Counted from the first letter of the stretch, positions 1-10,159 are shown. The stretch is DNA of 64,000 nucleotides from Hydrogenophaga sp. PAMC20947 (GCF_004795855.1 NZ_CP039252.1:2232001-2296000), one strand, 5' to 3'. Made by a program: numbers and translations. The notes: generated from the sequence alone by a model not told the origin.

Positions 1-88
1 TTACTACGACACCGCCCAGGTGGCCGCCACCGCCATCGACCTGTTTGAAGGCGTGATCGAAGTCGAAGCCATCGAAACCGACCTCTGA
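1..88 (+). CDS. C-terminal end of an unrecognised protein (partial)
   Basis: Only the last 28 codons are inside the window, in the frame that starts at base 2 and ends in TGA. The visible tail is acidic and ends in VEAIETDL. It is followed 39 bases later by the next gene on the same strand, so the two may be co-transcribed. There is not enough sequence to assign a family. The reading is supported only by the uninterrupted frame and natural-looking amino-acid composition. Confidence 0.5.
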   Translation, partial: YYDTAQVAATAIDLFEGVIEVEAIETDL

Positions 89-127
89 GCGGACCCTGCT
101 TCGCATCCCTTTTAATGACCGATTTTG

Positions 128-808
128 ATGGCTGAAACAACGACCATGACTGCTGCACCCTCTGCCGACCCCACCGGAACCCTCACATCGGTCGCGGCTT
201 TGCGCGCCCTCTATGGCCCCAAGCGCGGCCGCTCGGCACGCAAAGCGATGCCCCGTCTGGACAGCCATGCCACGCGCCTCATCGGCCTCTCGCCCTTTGT
301 GGTGATTGCCAGCGGCCACGCCGATCTCGGCGAGATGGATGCCTCGCCCCGGGGTGGTGAACCCGGTTTTGTGAAAGCGCCCGATGCCCACACACTGCTG
401 ATCCCCGATGCGCCCGGCAACAACCTGCTAGACACCCTGGAAAACATCGCCAGCCACGGACCCAACGGGGCCCCGGTGGGCTTGGTCTTTCTCTTGCCTG
501 GCATGGACGAAACCCTGCGGGTCAACGGCCTGGCCCGGCTCTCCACCCAGGCGCCCGACCGGCAGCGGTGCGCCGAAGCCCAGCGCCTGCCGCCCCTGGC
601 GATCCGCATTGAGGTGCAATCCTGCTATGTGCATTGCGCCAAGGCCTTGATGCGCGCCCAGCTGTGGGATCCAGGCCGCCATATCCAGCGATCCGAGCTG
701 CCCAGCTTGGGCGAAATGCTGCGGGACCAATTGCGCGAGTTCCACGGGGAAGACGTCGCCGCAGAGTCACAGGCCGAGATGGAAGAACGCTACCGCCAGA
801 CCCTCTAG
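128..808 (+). CDS. Pyridoxamine 5'-phosphate oxidase-like FMN-binding protein
   Basis: The protein (about 226 residues) resembles the MSMEG_1061-type branch of the PNPOx-like split-barrel flavoproteins. Supporting stretches are a DSHATRLIGLSPFVVIAS segment near residue 45, a GEMDASPRGGEPGFV segment (residues about 68-82) typical of the flavin-contacting strand, and a C-terminal QSCYVHCAKALMRAQLWDP segment. Family members are cytoplasmic and may bind FMN or F420; the substrate is not predictable. A TTG lies directly before the ATG at 128; I chose the ATG. The gene stands alone, with about 160 bases before the next start. Confidence 0.75.
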   Translation: MAETTTMTAAPSADPTGTLTSVAALRALYGPKRGRSARKAMPRLDSHATRLIGLSPFVVIASGHADLGEMDASPRGGEPGFVKAPDAHTLLIPDAPGNNLLDTLENIASHGPNGAPVGLVFLLPGMDETLRVNGLARLSTQAPDRQRCAEAQRLPPLAIRIEVQSCYVHCAKALMRAQLWDPGRHIQRSELPSLGEMLRDQLREFHGEDVAAESQAEMEERYRQTL

Positions 809-972
809 AGAAGCGCTGCAAAACCCGAATATGCAACAGGGTGTATCGAAAAAATCGGCGTCCCACACGCGAAGGACTCTGTCCGCATATCCCGGACGTT
901 ACACAGACCCGTCTTAGGTCTTTCGACTTAAGGCAAAATCCCTCCTGCACCGGATTTTGGGGAGGAATACGA

Positions 973-1791
973 ATGGCACAGCCATCGAGGCGCCAGCGCG
1001 GCCGCAAGGCCGGAAAACAATTGTGGAAAAACGGACTGATCGTCACGGTTACGGGTGCCGGTTTACTGATGCTTGCGTTCGCCGTGAGCGGACGACATCC
1101 GTTCGTCGCCACGGCGGTCAGCATGCCTGCCTGGTGGGCCCTGGGCTTTGGTGCGCTCATGATGCTGCTGCACCTCGCGACTCGGCTGGCGGGCAAACGC
1201 CGCACCTCACGTATCGAAGAACCCGCGCCAGCACCCGGGCGCAAGCCCACCCAACCCGCAGCAACCGCCATCAAGGCTTTGATTGACCAGATTGAACGGG
1301 AAACCCTGGGCACTGACACACCGCCATCACCATCGCCGGCACCAGAGCACGGACTGACCCAGCCGGTCATTTGGCGCGAAGAGATGCTGACAGGTCTCGA
1401 CAACAACCGCTTTGTGGCCTTGTGCGAGACGATTTTTTCACAAGCGGGTTTTGCAACCCGCCTGTCTGAACAGGACCACGGCAGCGGCGTGGACATCTGG
1501 CTGGAAGTCCCGACCATCCCCGACGCCGTGGCGGTTGTGCAATGCCTGACTGAAAAGGATTCACCGGTCGACGTTGCAAGCATCCGTGCTCTGCAAAAAA
1601 GGATCAGTACCCTTGGGTTGCGATGGGGTGCCTGCATCACTTTGGCCGACTACACGACACCCGCCTTGACTTTGGCCGCCAGCTTCGGCATCCACGTGCT
1701 GGAAGCCCAGGATCTGCTGCTTTTGATCAGCCGACGCTCCCTTGAGCAACAAGCCTTGTTGCTCAAGGTCTTGCAAGGAGAGCCGCGTTGA
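973..1791 (+). CDS. Membrane protein with degenerate Mrr-like restriction endonuclease domain
   Basis: The 272-residue protein has a basic N-terminus, two probable membrane helices (about residues 18-36 and 48-66), a Pro/Ala-rich linker, and a C-terminal domain (about 140-265) patterned like the Mrr_cat nuclease fold. The segment FVALCETIFSQAGF is followed by GSGVDIWLEV and VVQCLTEKD, and then LTLAASFGIHVLEAQDLLLL. In active members the QxK motif supplies the catalytic lysine; here the position reads QCL, so cleavage activity is doubtful. I chose the ATG at 973 because a GGGGAGGA ribosome binding site precedes it; the frame stays open further upstream. It converges on a glycosyltransferase gene. 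Confidence 0.6.
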   Translation: MAQPSRRQRGRKAGKQLWKNGLIVTVTGAGLLMLAFAVSGRHPFVATAVSMPAWWALGFGALMMLLHLATRLAGKRRTSRIEEPAPAPGRKPTQPAATAIKALIDQIERETLGTDTPPSPSPAPEHGLTQPVIWREEMLTGLDNNRFVALCETIFSQAGFATRLSEQDHGSGVDIWLEVPTIPDAVAVVQCLTEKDSPVDVASIRALQKRISTLGLRWGACITLADYTTPALTLAASFGIHVLEAQDLLLLISRRSLEQQALLLKVLQGEPR

Positions 1792-1814
1792 GTGCAACTG
1801 AATCAACACCAGCT

Positions 1815-1846
1815 CGCCAGCCATCCCGTTCTGGATCCGAACGCGC
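1815..1846. repeat. 32-bp dispersed repeat, copy 1
   Basis: The reverse complement of this stretch matches 53125-53156 at 30 of 32 positions. It lies in the 241-base gap between two convergent genes. Read on the minus strand it starts GCGCGTTCGGATCC. No coding gene is seen in this gap. Confidence 0.6.
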
Positions 1847-2032
1847 TTCGCAGGGGTTGTGCAGCGCTTACCCCTGTGTTCTATTTCAATAGGTTCATCA
1901 CCCGGAAAGCGCTGGGAGACTGGCATTGGCTCGCGGCTGCACAATCCGCATCTTCATGGGGCACTGATGCTGAGGGCCCTATTCCAAGAAATGACCCTTG
2001 AACGCTGGAAACGAGCCAACACGAAGGTGTTT

Positions 2033-3097
2033 TCAGTTGCGAAGTCTGGCCATTCGGTTGCCCAACAACATCGACATCAGCACGGCTCCCGCGTAAGCCA
2101 ACCGCACAGAGAAAAATATACCGCCAGCAGCGGCACGCTCCAGCCAGCGCGCGTGCGTTGAGCTGACGAACACGCCAAACGATTGGCGAATATTTCGCTT
2201 GATCGCCACCAGCCATTGCGTGTTCCAGGTCCGGGACAGCACCATCTGAAAAAACAGCCGCAAACTGGATCGCACCTTGCGGTAGCCCAGGAAGGCCACT
2301 TGAAAGGGCACCGTGCGATCGATGTGGTGCTCCATTTCGTCCAATGCCATTAGAATGCTGGCCGAACCCTGATGGACCTTTTTTTGCGCAAAGGCCGACT
2401 CGGTGGCGGATACCTCGTTGTACCGGTAGTGATAGAGCGTATCGCCGATGTAGTACGCCGTGCGGCAGTGCTGGTAGTACTGAACAAGAAACAGCAGGTC
2501 TTCACCCACCGCGATGCGTGTGTCAAAGCGCAATGCGTGTTTGCGAATCGTGTCCATGCGAAAGGCCTTGTTGCAGCAACCTCCGCCGATCAGCAACGTG
2601 CACAACGTGTGTTCGTACAAAGCGTCCAGCGCCAACGCTCCTGAGCCGCACAGCACAAAGGGCTGCGCGCTGTCCGCCCTCACACGGTTGTAAGCGCAAA
2701 CCACCACATCATGGTCAACCATCCTGTCGCCCATCCGTTGGACGAATGCAGGCGCCACATAGTCGTCGGCATCAACGAACACAACATATGCGCCTGTAGC
2801 CAATTCAAGCGCCAGATTCCTGGCGGAGGAAACGCCGCCATTGGCCTTGTGCGTCACGCGCATCCGTGAATCCTGAGCCGCGTAGTGATCACAAATAGCC
2901 CCACTGCCGTCAGTGGATCCGTCATCAATCAGCAGAATCTCGATATGCCGCTCGCTTTGCGCAATCAGCGATTGCAAGCATTGCTCAAGAAAGCTTGCGC
3001 AGTCATAAACAGGAACAACAATCGAAATCAGGGGCGCAGCGGGAAGGTCCCCACATCCGCCGGAGCGCGCGCTTGAGTTCTGGGGGGTTTCAGCCAT
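2033..3097 (-). CDS. Family 2 glycosyltransferase
   Basis: This is a GT-A fold inverting glycosyltransferase that would transfer a sugar from a nucleotide donor to a growing glycan on the cytoplasmic side. The N-terminal domain begins ISIVVPVYDCASFLEQCL (about residues 24-41). It is followed by LLIDDGSTDGS (about 55-65), SSARNLAL and the metal-binding FVDADDY (about 108-114). The C-terminal third carries basic and hydrophobic segments suggesting membrane association. It is the only glycosyltransferase gene here on the minus strand and marks the left edge of the polysaccharide locus. The start is the ATG at 3097. Acceptor and sugar are unknown. Confidence 0.85.
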   Translation of the reverse strand: MAETPQNSSARSGGCGDLPAAPLISIVVPVYDCASFLEQCLQSLIAQSERHIEILLIDDGSTDGSGAICDHYAAQDSRMRVTHKANGGVSSARNLALELATGAYVVFVDADDYVAPAFVQRMGDRMVDHDVVVCAYNRVRADSAQPFVLCGSGALALDALYEHTLCTLLIGGGCCNKAFRMDTIRKHALRFDTRIAVGEDLLFLVQYYQHCRTAYYIGDTLYHYRYNEVSATESAFAQKKVHQGSASILMALDEMEHHIDRTVPFQVAFLGYRKVRSSLRLFFQMVLSRTWNTQWLVAIKRNIRQSFGVFVSSTHARWLERAAAGGIFFSVRLAYAGAVLMSMLLGNRMARLRN

Positions 3098-3278
3098 GCG
3101 ATATCATAGAGGACTAACTTTTGAGCGCCGTGAAACTCTGCATGGCAACGCCGGACTTGGCCACACAAAGCCATTGACAAAAGTCCGTCGACGGTGGAGT
3201 TGCAGGCTGTCTCAAGATCAGCCTGTCGCGATCGCCCAGCCAAAATACAACATCCATTAGCCTGGCAGCAATCTCCCC

Positions 3279-4337
3279 ATGAAAATTCTCTATATCGCTG
3301 GACGGGAAGAAAGCTACTCCAGAACCCGGATTGTCATACGCGCCTTGGAGTTGCGAGGGCATCAGGTCGTCAAGTGCCTGCCCGCTGACAAGTCATTCAA
3401 GCACTACCCTCGAATTCTCTGGCGCGCCATGCTGGCGGCGCCCTCTTGCGACATCGTCTTGACTGGCTTCTACGGCCAACTGCTCACGCCCGCCATGCGC
3501 TTGCTGACGTGGAAACCCATCGTCTTCGACATGTACATCACCACGTACGACACGATGGTGTTCGATCGGCAGAAGGCGAAACCGGGGTCGATCATGGCCA
3601 AGGTCTACGCTTGGGCAGACTGGTTGTCGTACAAATGCGCAAGCCTCTCCATCCTGGACAGCGACCATGTGATCCAGCACTTTGGTACCTATGCACGCAC
3701 CAGCACCGATCGGATGCGCCGCCTTTTTCTTGCCGTGGACGACTCGGTCATCCATCCCCGCCCCATGCTGCGCACCACGGACGAATTCCTGGTTCACTTC
3801 CACGGTGAGTTCATACCGTTCCATGGCGTTCGACACATACTGCACGCAGCCAAGCTGCTGGAGAGCGAAGGCGTCCAGTTTCAAATCGTTGGTCGGGGCT
3901 TGACGTTTGAACAGGACATGGCGCTCATGAAAGAGCTTGACTTGCACAATGTTCGAATCCTTGACCCCGTGCCGTATGCCGGACTGGCCACACTCATGGC
4001 AGAAGCCGATATCTGCCTGGGCATTTTTGGCGACAACGACAGGGCCGAGCTGGTCATCACCAACAAGGCCAATGAAGCCATCGGCATGGGCAAGCCCTTG
4101 ATCACCCGGCGCAATGCCCCTGTGCAAGAGCTGCTGACACATGGTGAAAGCGCCTATTTCGTCGAGCCTGCCGACCCTCGTGCATTGGCCGATGCAATTC
4201 TGCACCTCAAAAACGACCCCGAGCTTCGCGAGCGCATCGCAAAAAATGGGCACGCGCGATTCCAGGAATACGGAACGGTTGAAAAGCTGGGCGAAGGGCT
4301 CGAACGCATCCTCGTAGAAGCCATCGGCCAAGCCTGA
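3279..4337 (+). CDS. Family 4-type glycosyltransferase (GT-B fold)
   Basis: The 352-residue protein has the GT-B layout: an N-terminal domain starting MKILYIAGREESYSRTRIV and a C-terminal nucleotide-sugar domain with FHGEFIPFHGVRHILHAAKLL, FQIVGRG and the E-x7-E type region NKANEAIGMGKPLITR followed by VEPADPRALADAI. It probably extends a lipid-linked glycan in the cytoplasm. It is divergent from the preceding minus-strand glycosyltransferase, so its promoter should lie in the 181 bases between them. The donor sugar is not predictable. Confidence 0.85.
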   Translation: MKILYIAGREESYSRTRIVIRALELRGHQVVKCLPADKSFKHYPRILWRAMLAAPSCDIVLTGFYGQLLTPAMRLLTWKPIVFDMYITTYDTMVFDRQKAKPGSIMAKVYAWADWLSYKCASLSILDSDHVIQHFGTYARTSTDRMRRLFLAVDDSVIHPRPMLRTTDEFLVHFHGEFIPFHGVRHILHAAKLLESEGVQFQIVGRGLTFEQDMALMKELDLHNVRILDPVPYAGLATLMAEADICLGIFGDNDRAELVITNKANEAIGMGKPLITRRNAPVQELLTHGESAYFVEPADPRALADAILHLKNDPELRERIAKNGHARFQEYGTVEKLGEGLERILVEAIGQA

Positions 4338-4388
4338 GCGCGGCGACCCCGACTCGCCCAATCCCCCTGCCATTCACCACGCCTGTTT

Positions 4389-5990
4389 ATGCGCCCACCT
4401 CGTGCCATCTATGTGTTGTCTGTGCTGTTTTTCTTGCAGGCGTGGTTTTTTGGAATCTTCGTCACGCTTCAAGGCGATATCCCAGATGAAAGCGGCCACT
4501 ACGCTTATGTGATCGACATCACCAAAGGCCGCCCTCTGCCGGTTCTTGGGCAAACCGACAAAGGCAGGGGCGTCATCTCGAACAACCTGTGGCGCGACTG
4601 GGGCCTTCCAGACGGGGACCGGTACAACTACATCGTTCAGCACCCACCGCTTTATTACGCCGTCGCGGCGATTCCTTACAGCATCGCCAAGCACTTCACC
4701 AACAACAAGGTAAGACTGGCGCAAGCCACCAGGGTGGTGTCGGCCATTTGCCTGGGGCTGTTGATTTTTGTGTGCTTTCGCATCCTGACCGCAGTGGGCG
4801 TTGAGGAACGGTTGGCCATTGCCGTCGCATCCTGGTTTGGGTTCATCCCCACCGTGACGCACCTCGCCTCAGGCATCACCAACGACATTTTTCTCACCCT
4901 GATGTGTGCCTTGGCCTCGCTTCAGCTGGTGCGCTACCTAGCGTCCCACCGTTTGGCAAATGCCTATGGGTGCGCGTTTTGGCTCGCGTGCGTGGGCGCC
5001 ACCAAGATGACAGGCTGGGTTCTCATTGCCGGGATTCTGGGCATTCTCATCTTTGAATTGCGGCGCACAGGCTGGAAATGGCTGCTCCATGCTGCCATCC
5101 TGAGCCTGATTTCGTGCAGCACGGCGCTCTGGTGGATGCGCAGAAACATCTTCTTCTTTGGCGACCCGTTTTACGTTGGCGGGAGCGATGGGGCGGTCCT
5201 TGCAACCCACTACACCCGAACCAACTACCTCGAGCAACAGCCCTTCTTTGACTGGCTCTTCCTTCACTTCTACGGACTGGAAGGTTTTTCAGGCTTTTGC
5301 AACTCCGCAGAGTCGCTGGCGGTCCTGGAGCGTTTCTGCCACGGCGTCAGAATAACGGTCGTCCAAGGTATCTCACTCAACATCTTCATCTGGGTGGGTG
5401 TAGCCTGCGCCACCCTGTTGCTGGGCGCCACACTGTTTCGGGTTCTGCGCACGGCACCAGCCAATCACGAAGAGGCCTCGATAGCCTCAATGCAGGGGTT
5501 GATTCATCGTGGGCTGACACGCATCCATGCCAACAAGTGGCTCCCAGCTACCCTGCTCGTATTGGCTCTGGGTGGCACGGCTTGGGTGTACGCGCACGCG
5601 TTCAAACTCGATCCGCGATACGCCTACCAGATCCAGGCGGTCGCGGCCCTGCTCGCCATAACGGGCATCGCAGGCTTGGTATTGGTCTTTCTTTCTTCCT
5701 CCGCTGATTCTCGGCTGCTGGCCTACGGGCCGATCTTGCTGTGCTTGTTCACATTGCTGCTTTTCCTCAAGGGACATGAAGCCTATGTGATCGCGCAACG
5801 TGCGGCGGGCATCCAGGGGCGCTACCTCTACCCATTCATTCCATTGCTTCTCGCTTCATTTGGTATCGCCATTCGCCAGATGCGCTTTGCGCTGCCCCTC
5901 TGCGGGCTGGTCACAGCGCTTCTGGCCTGGGCGCATCTAAACGCCGAGATCAACACGCTGATTCCCTTCTTCAACATGGTTCGCCTATGA
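4389..5990 (+). CDS. Multi-spanning membrane protein, GT-C glycosyltransferase-like
   Basis: The 533-residue protein has about ten to twelve hydrophobic segments. The first loop after the N-terminal helix contains GDIPDESGHYAYV, an acidic Asp-Glu motif placed as in GT-C enzymes of the GT39/ArnT and DUF2142 kind, which use polyprenyl-phosphate sugars on the periplasmic face. The following loop has HPPLYYAV, also common in this group. It overlaps the next gene by four bases (ATGA), so the two are probably translationally coupled. The assignment is from topology and this motif only; the substrate is unknown. Confidence 0.6.
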   Translation: MRPPRAIYVLSVLFFLQAWFFGIFVTLQGDIPDESGHYAYVIDITKGRPLPVLGQTDKGRGVISNNLWRDWGLPDGDRYNYIVQHPPLYYAVAAIPYSIAKHFTNNKVRLAQATRVVSAICLGLLIFVCFRILTAVGVEERLAIAVASWFGFIPTVTHLASGITNDIFLTLMCALASLQLVRYLASHRLANAYGCAFWLACVGATKMTGWVLIAGILGILIFELRRTGWKWLLHAAILSLISCSTALWWMRRNIFFFGDPFYVGGSDGAVLATHYTRTNYLEQQPFFDWLFLHFYGLEGFSGFCNSAESLAVLERFCHGVRITVVQGISLNIFIWVGVACATLLLGATLFRVLRTAPANHEEASIASMQGLIHRGLTRIHANKWLPATLLVLALGGTAWVYAHAFKLDPRYAYQIQAVAALLAITGIAGLVLVFLSSSADSRLLAYGPILLCLFTLLLFLKGHEAYVIAQRAAGIQGRYLYPFIPLLLASFGIAIRQMRFALPLCGLVTALLAWAHLNAEINTLIPFFNMVRL

Positions 5991-6703
5991 AGACGTTCTT
6001 GCGCTTGGCAGTGATGCCCCTGGTTTTGACTTTCGCCATGGCCGCAGGCCTCTATGTGGCGGCGGAAGGGTCGTTTCAAAACCACTTTCACGGATCGATT
6101 TCCGATCACACCCCCCAAGCTTCGATCCACCCGATGGTCATCGACTCAGGCTTTACCCTGAGACAAGCCATCGACACCAAAGATTTGAACCACGTCAAGC
6201 GCCGGCTGCGTGAAGCACCGATTTGTCTGTGGTTGCGCCTCGAATACGACCGGGGTGGCAAGTGGACCACCGAAGGCACCCTGCTCCTGCGCCTGTCTAC
6301 AGACTCGAAAGCCTGGACCACGCAAGTAAAATCCAGGCAAATCACCACCTATTTTCAGCCATTCTGCTTTGAAGGGTCGCACGCTGAAGAGGTGTTTGAC
6401 AGAGACACGTTCCTCGACCTGTCCGTTGTAGAGCCCGGCCTGAAACAGGTTGCGATGATCGCACTGGGGCCCGCCAAGGGGCCTACCCACGCGGTGATCA
6501 ACGGCAAACCCAGCGAGTACGCCGCCACCTACAATTTCACGGCCAATCCCGGTCCGAGCACCAAAGATGGCGTCGTGGTGGCCATGGTTTGCTTGTTCAC
6601 ACTGGCATTGCTGCTGACTGTTCTGATGGTCCTGACCAGACCACCAACCGTTCCAAAAGACAACCGGCCTGCCGGTCAACCCTCAAGAGGTGAACACGCA
6701 TGA
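5987..6703 (+). CDS. Unknown bitopic membrane protein
   Basis: I do not recognise the family. The 238-residue protein has a hydrophobic N-terminal segment (about 5-26), a probable periplasmic domain of about 170 residues rich in beta-type segments, a second hydrophobic helix near 198-218 and a polar tail. It overlaps the GT-C-like gene upstream and rfbB downstream by four bases each, so all three are likely one transcript. The tight coupling suggests a partner of the upstream membrane enzyme; this is inference. Confidence 0.6.
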   Translation: MKTFLRLAVMPLVLTFAMAAGLYVAAEGSFQNHFHGSISDHTPQASIHPMVIDSGFTLRQAIDTKDLNHVKRRLREAPICLWLRLEYDRGGKWTTEGTLLLRLSTDSKAWTTQVKSRQITTYFQPFCFEGSHAEEVFDRDTFLDLSVVEPGLKQVAMIALGPAKGPTHAVINGKPSEYAATYNFTANPGPSTKDGVVVAMVCLFTLALLLTVLMVLTRPPTVPKDNRPAGQPSRGEHA

Positions 6704-7764
6704 TTCTCGTAACCGGAGCCGCAGGTTTCATTGGCGCCAATTTTGTGCTGGACTGGCTCGCACAAAGCGATGAACCCGTCATCAATCTCGACAAGCTGAC
6801 CTATGCCGGCAACCTGCAAAGCCTGGCCAGCTTGCAAGGGGATGAACGCCACATTTTTGTGCAAGGTGACATCGGTGACCGTGCGCTGGTGGACGGAATC
6901 CTGAGCCAACACAGGCCACGCGCGGTGGTGAATTTTGCCGCTGAAAGCCACGTCGACCGCTCGATTCACGGCCCCGAAGATTTTATACAGACCAACGTGG
7001 TGGGCACCTTCCATCTGCTGGAATCTGTGCGCGCCCACTGGAGCGCCCTGGACGACGAGGCCAAAGCGTCTTTCCGGTGCCTGCATGTCTCCACCGACGA
7101 GGTCTACGGCACATTGGGTCCAGATGAAGCCCCATTCACCGAATCCACAGCGTTCGCGCCCAACAGCCCCTACTCGGCCAGCAAAGCGTCCAGCGACCAC
7201 TTGGTGCGTGCCTACCACCACACCTACGGCCTGCCCGTCCTGACGACCAATTGCTCGAACAATTACGGCCCTTACCATTTCCCCGAGAAGCTGATTCCGC
7301 TCATGATTGTGAACGCCCTCGCTGGCAAGCCTTTGCCTGTCTATGGAGATGGCATGCAGGTACGCGACTGGCTCTTTGTCAAAGACCATTGCAGCGCGAT
7401 TCGCAGGGTCCTTGAATCGGGGCGAACAGGTGAAACCTACAACGTTGGGGGATGGAACGAAAAGCCCAATCTCGACATCGTGAACACCGTCTGCGCCTTG
7501 CTCGATGAGATGTCGCCGCGTGCGGACGGGCAAAAATATGCAACCCAGATCACCTACGTGAAAGACCGGCCCGGGCACGACCGGCGCTACGCCGTCGACG
7601 CCACAAAAATTCACCGCGAGCTGGGGTGGAAACCATCGGAAACCTTCGAAACCGGTATTCGAAAAACGGTGCGCTGGTATTTGGACAACCAGACCTGGGT
7701 CGACCAAGTGCAGAGCGGTGAATACCGCAACTGGATGGGCCAACAATACGGAACCGCCTCATGA
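6700..7764 (+). CDS. rfbB: dTDP-glucose 4,6-dehydratase
   Basis: It catalyses the second step of dTDP-L-rhamnose synthesis, converting dTDP-glucose to the 4-keto-6-deoxy sugar. It is an extended SDR of 354 residues, the usual length. The NAD motif GAAGFIG lies at residues 6-12, followed by the TDE signature at 132-134 and the catalytic YSASK with Tyr158 and Lys162. [11 protein letters not shown] is also typical of RmlB. It overlaps the gene before and rfbD after by four bases each. The order rfbB-rfbD-rfbA-rfbC is intact, so the cell should be able to make dTDP-L-rhamnose for this locus. Confidence 0.97.
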   Translation: MILVTGAAGFIGANFVLDWLAQSDEPVINLDKLTYAGNLQSLASLQGDERHIFVQGDIGDRALVDGILSQHRPRAVVNFAAESHVDRSIHGPEDFIQTNVVGTFHLLESVRAHWSALDDEAKASFRCLHVSTDEVYGTLGPDEAPFTESTAFAPNSPYSASKASSDHLVRAYHHTYGLPVLTTNCSNNYGPYHFPEKLIPLMIVNALAGKPLPVYGDGMQVRDWLFVKDHCSAIRRVLESGRTGETYNVGGWNEKPNLDIVNTVCALLDEMSPRADGQKYATQITYVKDRPGHDRRYAVDATKIHRELGWKPSETFETGIRKTVRWYLDNQTWVDQVQSGEYRNWMGQQYGTAS

Positions 7765-8648
7765 GGATCCTGATGACAGGCAAGAACGGCCAGCTGGGTT
7801 TTGAACTGCAGCGCGCGCTGGCTCCACTTGGAGAGGTCGTCGCTGTGGGCACTGACGATTGCAATCTGGCCGATGGCGCGGCCCTGCGCGAGCTGATTCA
7901 AAAGGTCCACCCGGATGTCATCGTGAACGCGGCGGCCTACACCGCAGTGGACAAAGCCGAAACCGACCAGGATATGGCCCACGCTGTGAACGCCCAAGCG
8001 CCCGGTATTCTGGGCGAAGAGGCGGCCAAGCTTGGCGCATCGGTGATCCACTTTTCCACCGACTATGTCTTCGATGGCGAAAAAGCCGGAAGCTACACAG
8101 AGACCGATCCAACCAACCCTCAATCGGCCTATGGGCGCACCAAGCTCCAAGGTGAGCAGGGTTTGGCCGAGGCCACACCGCACCATTTGATCCTGCGCAC
8201 GAGTTGGGTTGTGGGCGCCCACGGTGGCAATTTTGCCAAGACCATGCTGCGCCTGGCCGCTGAGCGCGACGAGCTCAAAGTGGTCGCAGATCAGTTTGGG
8301 GCGCCTACATCAGCAGCTTTGCTCGCGGATGTCACTGCCCACCTGGTCCGACAACTGGCCCGCGAGGGTGCCGAAAAATTCCCTTACGGGCTGTATCACC
8401 TAACCGCCGGCGGAGACACTTCTTGGCACGCTTACGCCCAGTTCGTGATCGACCACGCCCTCAAAATGGGCAAACCGCTCAAGACCAGGCCAGAACGCGT
8501 GCTCCCGATACCCGCGGCAAGCTACCCTACCCCAGCCAAACGCCCACACAACTCGCGCATGGACACCACCCGTTTCCAAACGGCGTTTTCGCTGGTTTTG
8601 CCAGATTGGCGATTGGGCGTTGGCCACATCCTTCAAACCATTCTTTGA
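7761..8648 (+). CDS. rfbD: dTDP-4-dehydrorhamnose reductase
   Basis: It catalyses the last step of dTDP-L-rhamnose synthesis, the NAD(P)H-dependent reduction of the 4-keto group. The 295-residue SDR has the RmlD-type GKNGQLG nucleotide motif (7-13), FSTDYVFDG (about 98-106) and the YGRTK catalytic pair Tyr124/Lys128, with [12 protein letters not shown] after it. It overlaps rfbB by four bases and ends 13 bases before the chosen rfbA start. Cytoplasmic. Confidence 0.96.
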   Translation: MRILMTGKNGQLGFELQRALAPLGEVVAVGTDDCNLADGAALRELIQKVHPDVIVNAAAYTAVDKAETDQDMAHAVNAQAPGILGEEAAKLGASVIHFSTDYVFDGEKAGSYTETDPTNPQSAYGRTKLQGEQGLAEATPHHLILRTSWVVGAHGGNFAKTMLRLAAERDELKVVADQFGAPTSAALLADVTAHLVRQLAREGAEKFPYGLYHLTAGGDTSWHAYAQFVIDHALKMGKPLKTRPERVLPIPAASYPTPAKRPHNSRMDTTRFQTAFSLVLPDWRLGVGHILQTIL

Positions 8649-8661
8649 TCTGGACTTCGCA

Positions 8662-9543
8662 ATGAAAAGAAAAGGCATCATCCTGGCCGGCGGATCGGGC
8701 ACGAGGTTGTACCCTGTGACCCAAGCCGTGAGCAAACAGCTCATGCCTGTGTACGACAAGCCCATGATCTATTACCCGCTGAGCACCCTCATGCTCACCG
8801 GTGTCCGAGATATCCTGATCATCTCCACCCCCATGGACACGCCGCGGTTCCAAGACTTGCTTGGCGATGGCAGCCAGTGGGGTCTCAACCTTCAGTACGC
8901 GGTGCAACCCAGCCCGGATGGCTTGGCACAGGCATTCATCATCGGTGAGAATTTCATCGGCCAGGACCCTTCGACATTGGTGCTCGGGGACAACATTTTC
9001 TACGGCCACGACTTTGCCGAGTTGTTGCGCAACGCCAATGAACGCGAAAGCGGCGCCACCGTCTTTGCCTACCACGTGCACGATCCCCACCGCTACGGCG
9101 TCGCCGAGTTCGATCCAGCGGGACGCGTGCTCAGCCTCGAAGAGAAACCGGCACACCCCAAAAGCCATTTCGCCGTCACCGGCCTGTACTTTTACGACAA
9201 CCAGGTGGTGCAGCTGGCCAAAGACCTGAAGCCATCGCCACGAGGTGAGCTGGAAATCACGGATCTCAACCGCTTGTACCTGGAGCGAAACCAGCTGCAT
9301 GTCGAGCTCATGGGGCGCGGTTATGCGTGGTTGGATACCGGCACCCATGACAGCCTGCTGGAAGCAGGCCAATTCATCGCCACGCTGGAAAAGCGCCAGG
9401 GTTTGAAAGTCGCATGCCCAGAGGAGATCGCCTTTCGCCATCGCTGGATCAGCGCGGAGCAACTCGCAGCCCTCGCACACCCACTCGCCAAAAATGGCTA
9501 CGGGCAATACCTGCAGCAGATTCTCAACGAATCCAAAACCTGA
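8662..9543 (+). CDS. rfbA: Glucose-1-phosphate thymidylyltransferase
   Basis: It makes dTDP-glucose from glucose-1-phosphate and dTTP, the first step of the rhamnose pathway. With the ATG at 8662 the protein is 293 residues, the standard RmlA length; the frame is open further upstream but would overlap rfbD. The nucleotide-binding signature [11 protein letters not shown] lies at residues 10-20, with [25 protein letters not shown] and [10 protein letters not shown] further on. It lies between rfbD and rfbC. Confidence 0.97.
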   Translation: MKRKGIILAGGSGTRLYPVTQAVSKQLMPVYDKPMIYYPLSTLMLTGVRDILIISTPMDTPRFQDLLGDGSQWGLNLQYAVQPSPDGLAQAFIIGENFIGQDPSTLVLGDNIFYGHDFAELLRNANERESGATVFAYHVHDPHRYGVAEFDPAGRVLSLEEKPAHPKSHFAVTGLYFYDNQVVQLAKDLKPSPRGELEITDLNRLYLERNQLHVELMGRGYAWLDTGTHDSLLEAGQFIATLEKRQGLKVACPEEIAFRHRWISAEQLAALAHPLAKNGYGQYLQQILNESKT

Positions 9544-9551
9544 GTCACCCC

Positions 9552-10097
9552 ATGAAAGCTACCCCTCTGGCCATTCCCGACGTCATCCTCTTTGAGCCCA
9601 AAGTGTTCGGAGATGACCGCGGTTTCTTTTTCGAGAGCTTCAACCAGGCCAAGTTTGAAGAAGCTGTCGGCCGTCCTGTGCACTTCGTTCAAGACAACCA
9701 CTCCAAGTCCACCAAGGGCGTTCTTCGCGGTCTGCACTATCAGATTCAGCAGCCCCAGGGCAAACTCGTGCGCGCATCACAGGGCGCTGTTTTTGATGTC
9801 GCGGTGGACCTGCGAAAGTCGTCCCCGACCTTTGGTCAATGGGTTGGCGCGCATCTGAGCGCCGAGAACAAGGCGCAACTGTGGGTACCCGAGGGCTTTG
9901 GTCACGGGTTTGTGGTGCTGAGTGAAACCGCTGAGTTCCTGTACAAGACCACCGACTATTACGCGCCCGCTTTCGAGCGCAGCATCCTTTGGAATGACCC
10001 AGATCTGGCGATCGACTGGACGACCGACCTGGCCCCCGTGCTTTCGGCCAAAGACCAGTCGGCCTCAACACTCAAGTCAGCCGACCTTTTCGATTGA
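9552..10097 (+). CDS. rfbC: dTDP-4-dehydrorhamnose 3,5-epimerase
   Basis: It epimerises C3 and C5 of dTDP-4-keto-6-deoxyglucose. The 181-residue cupin has FGDDRGFFFESF near residue 19, then VRG-type LRGLHYQ with the catalytic His62, and GFGHGFVVLSE and FLYKTTDYY further on. I chose the ATG at 9552, just after the rfbA stop, giving the family's usual length; the frame is open upstream inside rfbA. Confidence 0.97.
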   Translation: MKATPLAIPDVILFEPKVFGDDRGFFFESFNQAKFEEAVGRPVHFVQDNHSKSTKGVLRGLHYQIQQPQGKLVRASQGAVFDVAVDLRKSSPTFGQWVGAHLSAENKAQLWVPEGFGHGFVVLSETAEFLYKTTDYYAPAFERSILWNDPDLAIDWTTDLAPVLSAKDQSASTLKSADLFD

Positions 10098-10159
10098 ACG
10101 GGTAAAGGAGGTTGCGCCAATCGCACTGGCGTCACCTGACCCAGTACGACACGTTGCCC

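Noticed and set aside
522..1640. Long minus-strand frame opposite the flavin protein and Mrr-like genes
   Set aside because: It spans two plus-strand genes, has Arg/Ser-rich low-information content and matches no family; it is a shadow of GC-rich coding DNA.
3393..4373. 326-codon minus-strand frame opposite the glycosyltransferase at 3279
   Set aside because: No recognisable domain, and the plus strand carries a full GT-B protein.
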